DNA of 64,000 bases from Bacteroides sp. (lineage in GTDB: Bacteria > Bacteroidota > Bacteroidia > Bacteroidales > Muribaculaceae). Positions 15,372 through 23,700 of this stretch are shown one piece after another. The DNA is taken from positions 62,001 to 126,000 of the forward strand of contig JAAVCH010000019.1 in NCBI GenBank assembly GCA_014802425.1, read 5' to 3'. The translations under genes and the position numbers were made by a program. Each line of letters starts with the position of its first letter. The stretch's first letter is position 1. The notes under the pieces were generated by a model. That model searched no databases. It worked only from the letters and a program-made list of their open reading frames with translations, and had not been told where the DNA came from.

Positions 15372-15549
15372 ATTGCGGGAAGCGCTACCGGCATGAAGAT
15401 TTTCATCATGAGACCTTAGAAATTAATTAGTGAGTAGTGAATTAATTAGCACCGCAGAAACAAGTGATTTTTTACTTCCCGGCAAACTCCATGACTGCAA
15501 TCCACATACCAAACCCCGGCCCTGCGGCGTTTCAGTGAAAAACAAAGCA

Positions 15550-16596
15550 ATGACCATACCGCAGCCTTTGCGTCCGGGCGACCGGATCGCCATCCTCTCT
15601 CCAGCCACCGAGATAAAGTCCGGCTATATCGACGGAGCCGTCGCCGAGCTCCGCAGCCGTGGTTACGAACCCGTGGAAATGCCCTATACGCGCGGCCACG
15701 AGCACGGCACTTTCGCCGCCACCGATGCTCAACGCCTCGCCGACCTGACAGCCGCCCTTTCGGATAGCTCCATCAAGGCCATCCTCTGCGGACGCGGCGG
15801 CTACGGATGCATCCACCTGCTTTCCTATGAACTTCAGAGACTCGTCAGCGATAATCCGAAATGGATAATCGGTTTCAGCGACATCTCGGCCCTGCACGCG
15901 GTATGGCTTAAGGCCGGAGTCCGCTCAATCCACGCTTCCATGGCGAAGCAACTGACCCTATACGGTGCCCGGACCTGCGACGGGGCGGCCGGGGCCCTGA
16001 TGAGGGAGGAGGCCCTGAGTCCCGTAGATCAGCAGAACCTCGATTTCTGCACCGACATGATGTGGCGCCTCCTGGAGCATCCCGAAGAGGAAACTCAGTA
16101 TTCATGGCCGGATCCGGAGGGGAACACCCCCGGGGAGGAGACGCAGTATTCACGCCCGACTCCGGAAGGGAATACTCCCGGTGCTGCCGAAGGCCTGATC
16201 GTCGGAGGTAACTTAGCCGTACTCAACGGCCTTGCCGCCACACCATGGGACATCCTAACCCCCGAAAGCCTTGAAGGTAAAATACTCTTTCTGGAAGATG
16301 TCGGGGAAAAGATCTATCAAGTGGAGCGTATGCTCACGCGCCTCCACCTCAGCGGAGCGCTCCACGCCGTCGCCGGACTGATCTTCGGCGACTTCACCGA
16401 CTATCGTCCCGACTGCAACTTCGACTCCATGCAGCAGATGATCCGCACCCGTCTCGACGAATGGCGCGTCAGCTCCCCCACCGCCCTGTACGCCCCCATC
16501 GGCCATACCCACTTCAACCTTCCTGTTCCCGAAGGCGCCACCGCGCGCCTTGCCGTCACAGACTGTAACGTCACCCTGACCTTCCCCGGATCCTGA
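15550..16596 (+). CDS. LD-carboxypeptidase (peptidase family S66)
   Basis: Hydrolyses the L,D bond of tetrapeptides during peptidoglycan recycling, or related amide substrates. The family landmarks are LRPGDRIAILSPAT at the N-terminus, CGRGGYG before the nucleophile region, GFSDISALHAVW, GGNLAVLNGLAATPW and FLEDVGEKIYQVERML. I start it at the ATG at 15550, which puts the conserved N-terminus at residue 1; the open frame runs upstream to 15430 without homologous sequence. Odd: a 16-residue segment (EETQYSWPDPEGNTPG) is present twice in tandem before the GGNLAVL strand, an insertion I would not expect in this family. A near-duplicate of the last ~45 coding bases lies just past the stop. Confidence 0.88.
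   Translation: MTIPQPLRPGDRIAILSPATEIKSGYIDGAVAELRSRGYEPVEMPYTRGHEHGTFAATDAQRLADLTAALSDSSIKAILCGRGGYGCIHLLSYELQRLVSDNPKWIIGFSDISALHAVWLKAGVRSIHASMAKQLTLYGARTCDGAAGALMREEALSPVDQQNLDFCTDMMWRLLEHPEEETQYSWPDPEGNTPGEETQYSRPTPEGNTPGAAEGLIVGGNLAVLNGLAATPWDILTPESLEGKILFLEDVGEKIYQVERMLTRLHLSGALHAVAGLIFGDFTDYRPDCNFDSMQQMIRTRLDEWRVSSPTALYAPIGHTHFNLPVPEGATARLAVTDCNVTLTFPGS
16087..16182 (+). repeat. Two 48-bp tandem units inside the LD-carboxypeptidase gene
   Basis: Units 16087-16134 and 16135-16182 encode EETQYSWPDPEGNTPG and EETQYSRPTPEGNTPG. The unit is a multiple of three, so the frame is kept. The two copies differ at several third positions, so the duplication is not brand new. Confidence 0.9.
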
Positions 16597-16652
16597 CCTT
16601 TCCGTCACAGACTGTAACGTCACCCTGATCTTGCCGGAAGTCTGACCTTTCC
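16555..16652 (+). repeat. 49-bp tandem duplication spanning the LD-carboxypeptidase stop
   Basis: The unit beginning GTCACAGACTGTAACGTCAC occurs at 16555-16603 and again at 16604-16652 with few changes. The first copy includes the last codons and TGA stop; the second is untranslated. Downstream, GACGGGCGTG...CACGCCCGTC (16730-16764) forms a hairpin that may end transcription on either strand but lacks a strong T-tract. Confidence 0.85.
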
Positions 16653-16869
16653 GGAATCCCGACCCCAAACTAATCCCAAAAACCCATACGACCCATAACC
16701 CCGGAGGGTATGAAGGGAGAGGATGCAAAGACGGGCGTGCCCACTGTTGTGGAACACGCCCGTCAGGTTATAGGTCGGTGGATGCAGAGAGGGGTCGCAT
16801 CCAGGGTTGTCAAGGTCGGCCGGACACCGGAGTCTACCGGGTCAGCGGCGCGTCAGCGCGTCGGCCGGA

Positions 16870-19800
16870 TCAGCGTACCACTGTCTTGAAGGTACGGCCG
16901 GCTACTTTCACTATGTAGATGGCAGGGGCGAGCGAAATCTCGCAGGGAGCGGGACGCTCGGCTGCAAGGGTGCCGTCAAGGGTATAGATGAAGGCGGTGG
17001 AGCCGTCGGGTGCGCTGACGCGGAGGCCGCCGTCGATGGCGGCTACCGCCACTCCTTCCGAAGCAGAGATGCCTTCCACTCCCTGGTCTTTATCGTTCCA
17101 GATCTCAATCTGGTCGAGGAGTACCATTGTATTGGCCATCTGAGCCTCGCAGGTGATGCAGATCTGTACACGCTGGCCGGCACACTCGGTCAGGGATACC
17201 TCGATGTTGTAGATGGAGCCTGCCTTGTTGAGCGCAAGGGTGCCGAGGTCATGGCGTTCGCCAGCCTCATCGATGTATTCCAGACCCCACTTCGCAGAAC
17301 CGGAATTGAGGCCGGCCACGAGTTTCATCTCGGGCCATTCATCACCGGTCATGTCGATCCAGCCGGTGTAGATCTCCGCCTTCGACTCTCCGGGTTCGCC
17401 GCGATAGAGCACGCAGCCTCCGTCGTTGTCGGACGACCATCCGTCGTAGAGCGAGAATGATCCGGTCTGGCCGTTCTGGAGACCCCAGTAGTTGGTGGTG
17501 GTGGCACCCGGGAAGCTTTCCGAGAAGGGGAGCTTGTAGTCGGGACCGAAGAGCAGCAGCGGAGAGATGGCAAGCGGGCTGATGCCCTCGTCGGAGATGG
17601 CCACTACGGCATAGGCCAGGTCATAGGGATGGGCTTCCATCGGGGGGGTGTCGGTATAGGTGCATCCGTCCACCATGATGGCCATGTATTCGCCGTCGTT
17701 GCGCTGGATGGAGTACTTGAGGTTATCCACATCGACGTAACCGCCGTGGATGCCTACTGCGGAAGGAGTCCATGTAAGCACTACGGTGCGTCCCTCAAGG
17801 GCAAGCTGAAGATCCTCTACGGCCGACGGGATGTCCTTGCCGATAAAGAGCTCGGTCAATACGGGATAACCCGCACCCTTGTCGCTGAACGCCTGCACCT
17901 GATAGCTGTGCATACCGGCATCCAAGCCTGTGTCCTCGAAGTCAAGGGTGGCGCCGGGAGCGGGAGCTTCCCAGGTCTTGACCACCACACCGTCGCGCTT
18001 GAGTTCGGCCTTGGCGAGGGAGGTGAGCTTTTCACCGTCAGAAGTCTCCGTCGGAGTCTTGAACGCCACCTTGGCGCTCAGGGCGCCCTTGGCGCCGGGA
18101 GTGACATTGAAGTCGGTCACAGGAGCGGGGCCTTTCTTATCGGCCACCTTCTCTACGGAAAGGCCCGTCACGTCGAGCCATCCGCTCTGGGCGCCGGTAT
18201 GGGTATAGAGGCCGATGTAGTAGGTGCCGGTCTTCTCCACCGTGAAGACGGCGCGGAGCTGGCGTGTCTCGTCGCATATGTCGGTCAGGGGCACCACCTC
18301 CACCGTCATGGCAGCCACGGTGTTGTCCTTGCCCAGCATAGCGCCGATGTTCTGGGTATAGTTCTCATTGTTGCCGATGGCAGTGAAGGTCAGCATATAC
18401 ACTTCGTTACCGTCCATGTGGATCGGGGGTGTGATGGCCCAGTCGTCGGCTTCGTGGTCGGTGCGGCCGGAATTATATTGCAGGATCGGACTCCAGGTGT
18501 CGATGCCCCAGGTGGAGCCGTCGCCGTTGGCGTCGATCACGGTATAGAGGGCCAGGGCGTTGTCGTCGTCGAAGTCTTCGGTATAGGGCACACTCACTAC
18601 GCTGCCTGCGGTCACGAAGTTGGACATGGCCTCGGCCGACTGCATGTCGGCCATATGCGCTATCACGCCATAGCTGTAGGAAGTGAGCTCGTCGCCGGGG
18701 AGCCGGTCGGTGTATGTCGTGGCGGAGATTCCCTTGGCCACAGTGACTGCGTCGGGATAGCGCACCACGTCGTAGGTCAGCAGTGAGGCGTCGAAATATT
18801 CGCCGGCCACACCCTTGGAGGGAGCGGTCCAGGTGACGGCGGCCATAAGGTCGGCGATGGAGAGCGTCACGTCGGCGGGAGCCATCGGAGTGTCATAGCC
18901 GAGGTAAACGCGCCTGTAGGCAGGCTTACCCTCTCCGGCCTCGGTGGCGAGCACCACGGAGCCGAGGTAGTCGCCCGATACGGGGACGCTCACTTCCTCG
19001 CTCACCTGATCGCCGGGAGCGGCCGTGCCTTCGGCGAGCACTTCCTCATTGGCGGTCAGAGTGTAGTTGACCACACCCTTGAGCGGATTGCCGGAGGCCG
19101 ACTCCTCAGGCACCTTGAAGGATACGGTGCCGGTCAGCGCGCCGGATGCGAAGTCGAACGCAAGGTCTTCGGGGATGCCGGGCACTTCCTGAGCCTCGGT
19201 CTGCTCCACCTTCACGAAGAGGCCGGTGAGCTGCTCGCCGTTGGGGAAGTCGGCCACGAGTGTCGTCGAGCCGTCGGAAAGGTCGATTTCGTAAAGTCCG
19301 GAGCCGTTCTCGGAAGAGGCTGTCCAGTAAGCCTTCTCGCCGGAGGGATCGCAGACGGCGCCCTGGTTGCCGGAGGGGACGATGCCTGTGGAGCCGACCT
19401 CGGTGATGACTCCCGAAGTCTTGTCGATGGCGCAGAGCATGCCGTCATTGCGCACGCCGTAGAGCTTGCCGTCGGGAGTGAACATCATGACGTCCATCCA
19501 CACGTCGCCGCCGAGGTCCACAATCTCCTCCTGTGTCTCCGCCTCATAATCGGCGGTGGCCAGGCGGTAGGACTGCATTGTAGTGAGGAAGCATCCGTAG
19601 ACTGTCCCGGTCGTGGTGTCGTAGGCCAGTGACTTAGCGCTGAAGTTCATGAAGGCGGGGAAGCCGAGGCGCTTTTCGGAAATCATCTCCCAGCTGTTGG
19701 TGTCATAGGTGCGGAGAGTCATCATCTGCAGCTGGTAGTAGCGGTCGCCGGCGCACACGGTGCCGTTGACGCCGGAGAGGTCAGAGTCCACGTGTACCGC

Positions 19801-20739
19801 AGCGAGGGAGAGGTCGGGGGCGGGAGTGAAGGAGTAGATGCCTACGGGAGTGGCGCCGTCGGTCGACGAGAGCACATTGCCGTAGATGGTCATGTCGCCG
19901 CTCACCACCGGAGGCTCGGGAGTCACGATGTCACCCTCGATGTAGAGGCCGGTGATCTGCTCGGCGTTGGGAAAGTCGGCGATAAGGGTCGTCGAGCCGT
20001 CGGAAAGGTCGATTTCGTAAAGTCCGGAACCGTTCTCGGTGGAAGCGGTCCAGTAGGCCTTGTCGCCGGTGGGGTCGCAGACGGCGCCCTGATTGCCGGA
20101 GGGGACGATGCCTGTTGAGCCGACCTCGGTGATGGCGCCCGAAGCCTTGTCGATGGTGCAGAGCATACCGTCGTTGCGCACGCCGTAGAGACTCCCTGCG
20201 GGAGTGACCATCATGACGTCCATCCACACGTCGCCGCCGAGGTCCTTGACCTCCACCTGCGACATATCGGTGAAGTCGGCGGCGGCGATACGGTAGCTCT
20301 GCGACAGGGTCAGGTAACAGCCGTAGACAGTCTCGGTAGTCGGATCATAGGTCTGTGACTTCGCACCGAACTCCATGAACGCGGGGAACATGAGCCTCTG
20401 CGTGTCGATGAGCTCCCAGCTGTTGGTGTCCCATATGTTGAGGGTCATCATGTTGAGGTTGTAGTACTTGTCGCCGGCGCGTACCGTGCCGTTGACGCCC
20501 GAGAGATTCGGGTCGAGGTGTACGGGTTCGAGGGTGAGGTCGGCGTCAGGCGTGAATGAGTATACACCCACGGACGTGGCGTTGTCCGTAGAGGACAACA
20601 CCGTGCCGTAGATAGTCACCCCTCCGTCGGCCGATTTACCTTGCGGAGCATACCAGGAAGCAGCCTGCGCTCCCGGCACCGCCATTGCCGCGCATGCAGC
20701 CACCGGCAGCACGGACTTCAGTAAACCTTTCAGTTTCAT
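16870..20739 (-). CDS. Giant secreted protein: duplicated propeller-like N-terminus, Fn3, anchor-J modules, T9SS tail
   Basis: A 1289-residue protein with a signal peptide (about 1-26, ending GAQA). Residues about 41-282 and 283-512 are a tandem duplication: each has YG-VLSSTD, YDTTTGTVYGCF, GVRNDGMLCAIDK and GNQGAVCDP segments resembling propeller blades. Then come fibronectin-III-like domains (PADVTLSIADLMAAVTW; VEDLQLALEGRTVVLTW). Two choice-of-anchor-J-like modules begin at VPYTEDFDDDNALALY and LPFSESFPGATTTNYW. The C-terminal ~70 residues (FIYTLDGTLAAE, APAIYIVKVAGRTFKTVV) look like a type IX secretion sorting domain. It is probably surface-exposed or released. The stop of its paralogue lies 24 bases upstream, so the two form an operon. 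The ligand or substrate is unknown. Confidence 0.75.
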   Translation of the reverse strand: MKLKGLLKSVLPVAACAAMAVPGAQAASWYAPQGKSADGGVTIYGTVLSSTDNATSVGVYSFTPDADLTLEPVHLDPNLSGVNGTVRAGDKYYNLNMMTLNIWDTNSWELIDTQRLMFPAFMEFGAKSQTYDPTTETVYGCYLTLSQSYRIAAADFTDMSQVEVKDLGGDVWMDVMMVTPAGSLYGVRNDGMLCTIDKASGAITEVGSTGIVPSGNQGAVCDPTGDKAYWTASTENGSGLYEIDLSDGSTTLIADFPNAEQITGLYIEGDIVTPEPPVVSGDMTIYGNVLSSTDGATPVGIYSFTPAPDLSLAAVHVDSDLSGVNGTVCAGDRYYQLQMMTLRTYDTNSWEMISEKRLGFPAFMNFSAKSLAYDTTTGTVYGCFLTTMQSYRLATADYEAETQEEIVDLGGDVWMDVMMFTPDGKLYGVRNDGMLCAIDKTSGVITEVGSTGIVPSGNQGAVCDPSGEKAYWTASSENGSGLYEIDLSDGSTTLVADFPNGEQLTGLFVKVEQTEAQEVPGIPEDLAFDFASGALTGTVSFKVPEESASGNPLKGVVNYTLTANEEVLAEGTAAPGDQVSEEVSVPVSGDYLGSVVLATEAGEGKPAYRRVYLGYDTPMAPADVTLSIADLMAAVTWTAPSKGVAGEYFDASLLTYDVVRYPDAVTVAKGISATTYTDRLPGDELTSYSYGVIAHMADMQSAEAMSNFVTAGSVVSVPYTEDFDDDNALALYTVIDANGDGSTWGIDTWSPILQYNSGRTDHEADDWAITPPIHMDGNEVYMLTFTAIGNNENYTQNIGAMLGKDNTVAAMTVEVVPLTDICDETRQLRAVFTVEKTGTYYIGLYTHTGAQSGWLDVTGLSVEKVADKKGPAPVTDFNVTPGAKGALSAKVAFKTPTETSDGEKLTSLAKAELKRDGVVVKTWEAPAPGATLDFEDTGLDAGMHSYQVQAFSDKGAGYPVLTELFIGKDIPSAVEDLQLALEGRTVVLTWTPSAVGIHGGYVDVDNLKYSIQRNDGEYMAIMVDGCTYTDTPPMEAHPYDLAYAVVAISDEGISPLAISPLLLFGPDYKLPFSESFPGATTTNYWGLQNGQTGSFSLYDGWSSDNDGGCVLYRGEPGESKAEIYTGWIDMTGDEWPEMKLVAGLNSGSAKWGLEYIDEAGERHDLGTLALNKAGSIYNIEVSLTECAGQRVQICITCEAQMANTMVLLDQIEIWNDKDQGVEGISASEGVAVAAIDGGLRVSAPDGSTAFIYTLDGTLAAERPAPCEISLAPAIYIVKVAGRTFKTVVR
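19206..20619 (-). repeat. Tandem ~726-bp intragenic duplication
   Basis: The two N-terminal modules of the giant secreted protein are offset by 242 codons. Stretches are nearly identical at the DNA level, for instance the region around GAGCCGTCGGAAAGGTCGAT in both copies (about 19267 and 19997). Such similarity could support unequal recombination that adds or removes one module. Confidence 0.8.
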
Positions 20740-20763
20740 AAGGGTTATGGTTATTTGATTGGA

Positions 20764-23700
20764 TTATTTCACGATTACCTTTACGCACCGGCCGCCTACG
20801 CTGACCATGTATACGCCGGTCTCGACAGTCACGCCTATTTCTCCAGGGAGTGAGTCGGCGGAATATACCGCACGTCCGTCGGCGGCATATATGCCTCCAT
20901 GCTGTCCGGCCGCGCCGCTTACGGTGATGACATGGCCCGACACACTGACTCCGAAGCCGGATGCGTACGCTCCGCTCACTCCGGCATTGCCGAGAAGCAG
21001 GGCCTCGGTCGGAAGCGATTCGCCCCGGTCGTAGAGGGCCGTCACATGGTAAGCCGCGCCGTCGGCTGCAAGAGTCTCGCTGAAGTCGAGGGCTGAAAGC
21101 GGACTGGCGTTGACGAGCTTATGGTCACGGTAGACGTTGTATCCGAGCAGCTTGAGGTCGGAGAAGTCCTCGGGCGAATAGGTCACGTCATCGACCATCA
21201 GCGCGAAGTGGCCTACGGAATTGTAATGGATGGCGAAATAGAGGGCGCCTTCGGGAAGGTCGGCGCTGACTTCGGTCCAGTCGTCGCCGGCGAGGCCGTC
21301 GATGATCACGGGGATGAAGTCCTCGGGGGCGGTGCCCGTAGTGGAATAAAGCACCTCATAGCTCTCCAGGCCGTTGTTGACCTCGCTCACGCCCTTGCAG
21401 AAGAAGCGTACGGTCTGCTCCTTACCGCTCAGACGGGGAGAAACCAGCCAGTCGTCGGCCACAGCCGAGGAAGCCTGGAAGGCCACGAACATCTGGTCGC
21501 CCGAGTGGGGAGTCCATTTGGTGGGGAGTCCGAACTGGTCAAGGTACTCCACACCCGATTCAGGGGCGTTGAACACGATGAACGCCTTCGGGTCGAGGGC
21601 ATGGGGGAAGGCATGGTAGGAGCCGGAGGCGTTGGCGATACCGAGGGTCTGGGCCTCGTCGCCGTCATATACCGTCCAGTCGCCGATGTTGTCGATGATG
21701 AACATACCGTACTCCTCGGCATCGTCGGTGACGCTGGCCATGCGGAATTCAGCGTCGTCAGGGGCCTGCCATGCGATGGAGGCCGTGCGGTCGGAAGAGA
21801 ATGTGCCTTCAAGGTGGCGCGGAATGGGGAAGCCGGGCTGCACCACCTTCACCTTGCGTTCGGCGGTGACATTATTGTCCTGTACGGGATCGGAGGAAGC
21901 GGCCACCTCACCCTTGAGCACTACGCCGGCTGAGTCGAAGAGGTCGGATACGATGTCGAGCGTATAGTCGCGTGATTCGAAAGGCTTGAGCTCAAGGCCG
22001 GCGGCCGTGGCGGCCACGTTGCCGTCCTTGTAAAGCTTCACTTCGTAGCTGCCCGCGGGAGCGGCTTCGTAGCCTTCGTTGTTGATGCGCACCATTACGC
22101 CGGTCGGCTCGCCCGTGGTGAGTCGCGAGGGCGCGTCCATGGCGATGCTGAGGTCCTTGGCGGCGGCATCGACGACATATATTTCATCGACCGAGCTGCC
22201 GGTCTTTCCATCGAGGCTCATCACTGCGAACGACAGGCGCACGAAGCGGTTCCCCTTAAGATCCTCAAGGCTGAAGTTGCGCTTACGCCAGCCGTCACTG
22301 CCTGTAAGTGCGGTAAAGTCCACCTCATCCATCACCACGTGTGACTCGTCAGGGAGTATGGCGGTGACGGTCACGGTCGTATTGGCTCCCGGTACAGCCT
22401 TATACCAGTAGCTGCATGCGGGATGGGTGGTGCCGCCGAGCGTGATCTTGCCGCTCTCCAGAGCGCCGTAGCCTCCTGCCGTGGAGGCCTGATAGGTGGC
22501 GCATCCCGGCTGGCCGTCGGCGCCTTCGTCGCCGCTGAGGCGGAAATAGCTCGCTCCGGCGTATGACTGGCTCCAGAAGGGATAGTTGAGGCCGCCTCCT
22601 GGGAATCCCTCCTCAAAGGGCACGGTATAGGGTGTGCCGCACACGATGGTGTTCGACATCGAGTAGCCGCTCTGTCCCTTAAGGTTGGTGGCCATGACGG
22701 CATACTGCAGGAATGACTGTGAACCGGTATAGCTGCGGACATCGTCGAAGAGATTGCCCGTAATGTCTTTCGCGGCGACGGAGTTGTCGTTGCGGATCAC
22801 GGTGTAGGTGATGGCGTCGGGATCAAGATATGCTCCGTTGACTCCCACCACCGGTGCGTCCCATGTGAGGCGCATGGTGTTGCCGTTGTCAATGAGGCGC
22901 ACGTTCATCGGAGCCAGCGGTATGTCCTCACCCACGAATGCGGAGCCCCTCACGGGCACACCCTCGCCTGATGCGTTCTCGGCGCGCACTTCATAGACGG
23001 CCTCCCCTTCGGGTGCGTTTTCATCGGTGAAGCTGATGGAGGCTCCAGGAGCGGGATTCTCGACGGTGGCCACCTTGCGGTTGCCGTAATAGAGCGACAC
23101 GCGGGCAAGGGATGAAAGCTTTGATCCGTCGATGGCCAGAACGGGAGCGTCGCAAGTGACGGTGGAAGTCAGCGTGCCTTTGGCTCCGGGTTTCACCACA
23201 AGGTTCTCTACCATGCGGGGAGCCTTGGCCGAAGGGCCTTCGGCCACCATTATCTCAGCCACCGTGAGTCCGTCGGCCTCCTGACCCCCTGTGAGTGCGC
23301 TGAGGGCGATATGCCAGTCGCCGTCGGCGCCGGTATAGATATATCCTGATTCCGGATACCCCTGGCCGTCGAACCTTACGGCAGAGAATCCCTCCTTGTC
23401 GAGGGCCTCCTTATCGAGCCCGAGGCCGGCCATGATCTTGACGGTGCCCTTCGACGCGGGTGTGCCCTCTTCGGTGGCCGCAGGAGTGAGGCGCACCTCG
23501 TAGGCACAGTCGCCGCGAAGGGTGATATAGGGGGTGACAAGCGCATTGCCGGTGGCGTCGGCTCCGGTGAAGACGAATGCCGAGCGGGAGGAGTCGTAGC
23601 TCCAGCCCTCGCCGTGGCTCACGAAGAGGTCGGCCGTCTTGGCGTCCGTCAGGGCCTGCGTGTAAGGGAGCTCGTAGGGAGAGCCGGTGGCCACGTATCC

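Larger units (their letters stand above)
14921..15549. other. AT-rich gene-poor spacer with two lipoprotein-gene fossils
   Basis: About 630 bases without a supported gene, separating the AT-rich protease island from the GC-rich LD-carboxypeptidase gene. Apart from the two fossils listed separately (15256-15290 and 15315-15371) I see no promoter or RNA structure I would defend. Base composition changes sharply to GC-rich near 15480. Confidence 0.5.

Noticed and set aside
12000-15400. Prophage or integrative element explaining the AT-rich island
   Set aside because: No integrase, attachment repeats or phage genes are present; only the protease, the lipoprotein and its remnants.
17629-18786. 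385-codon plus-strand frame within the giant secreted protein
   Set aside because: Shadow of GC-rich coding sequence, low-complexity Gly/His/Val composition.
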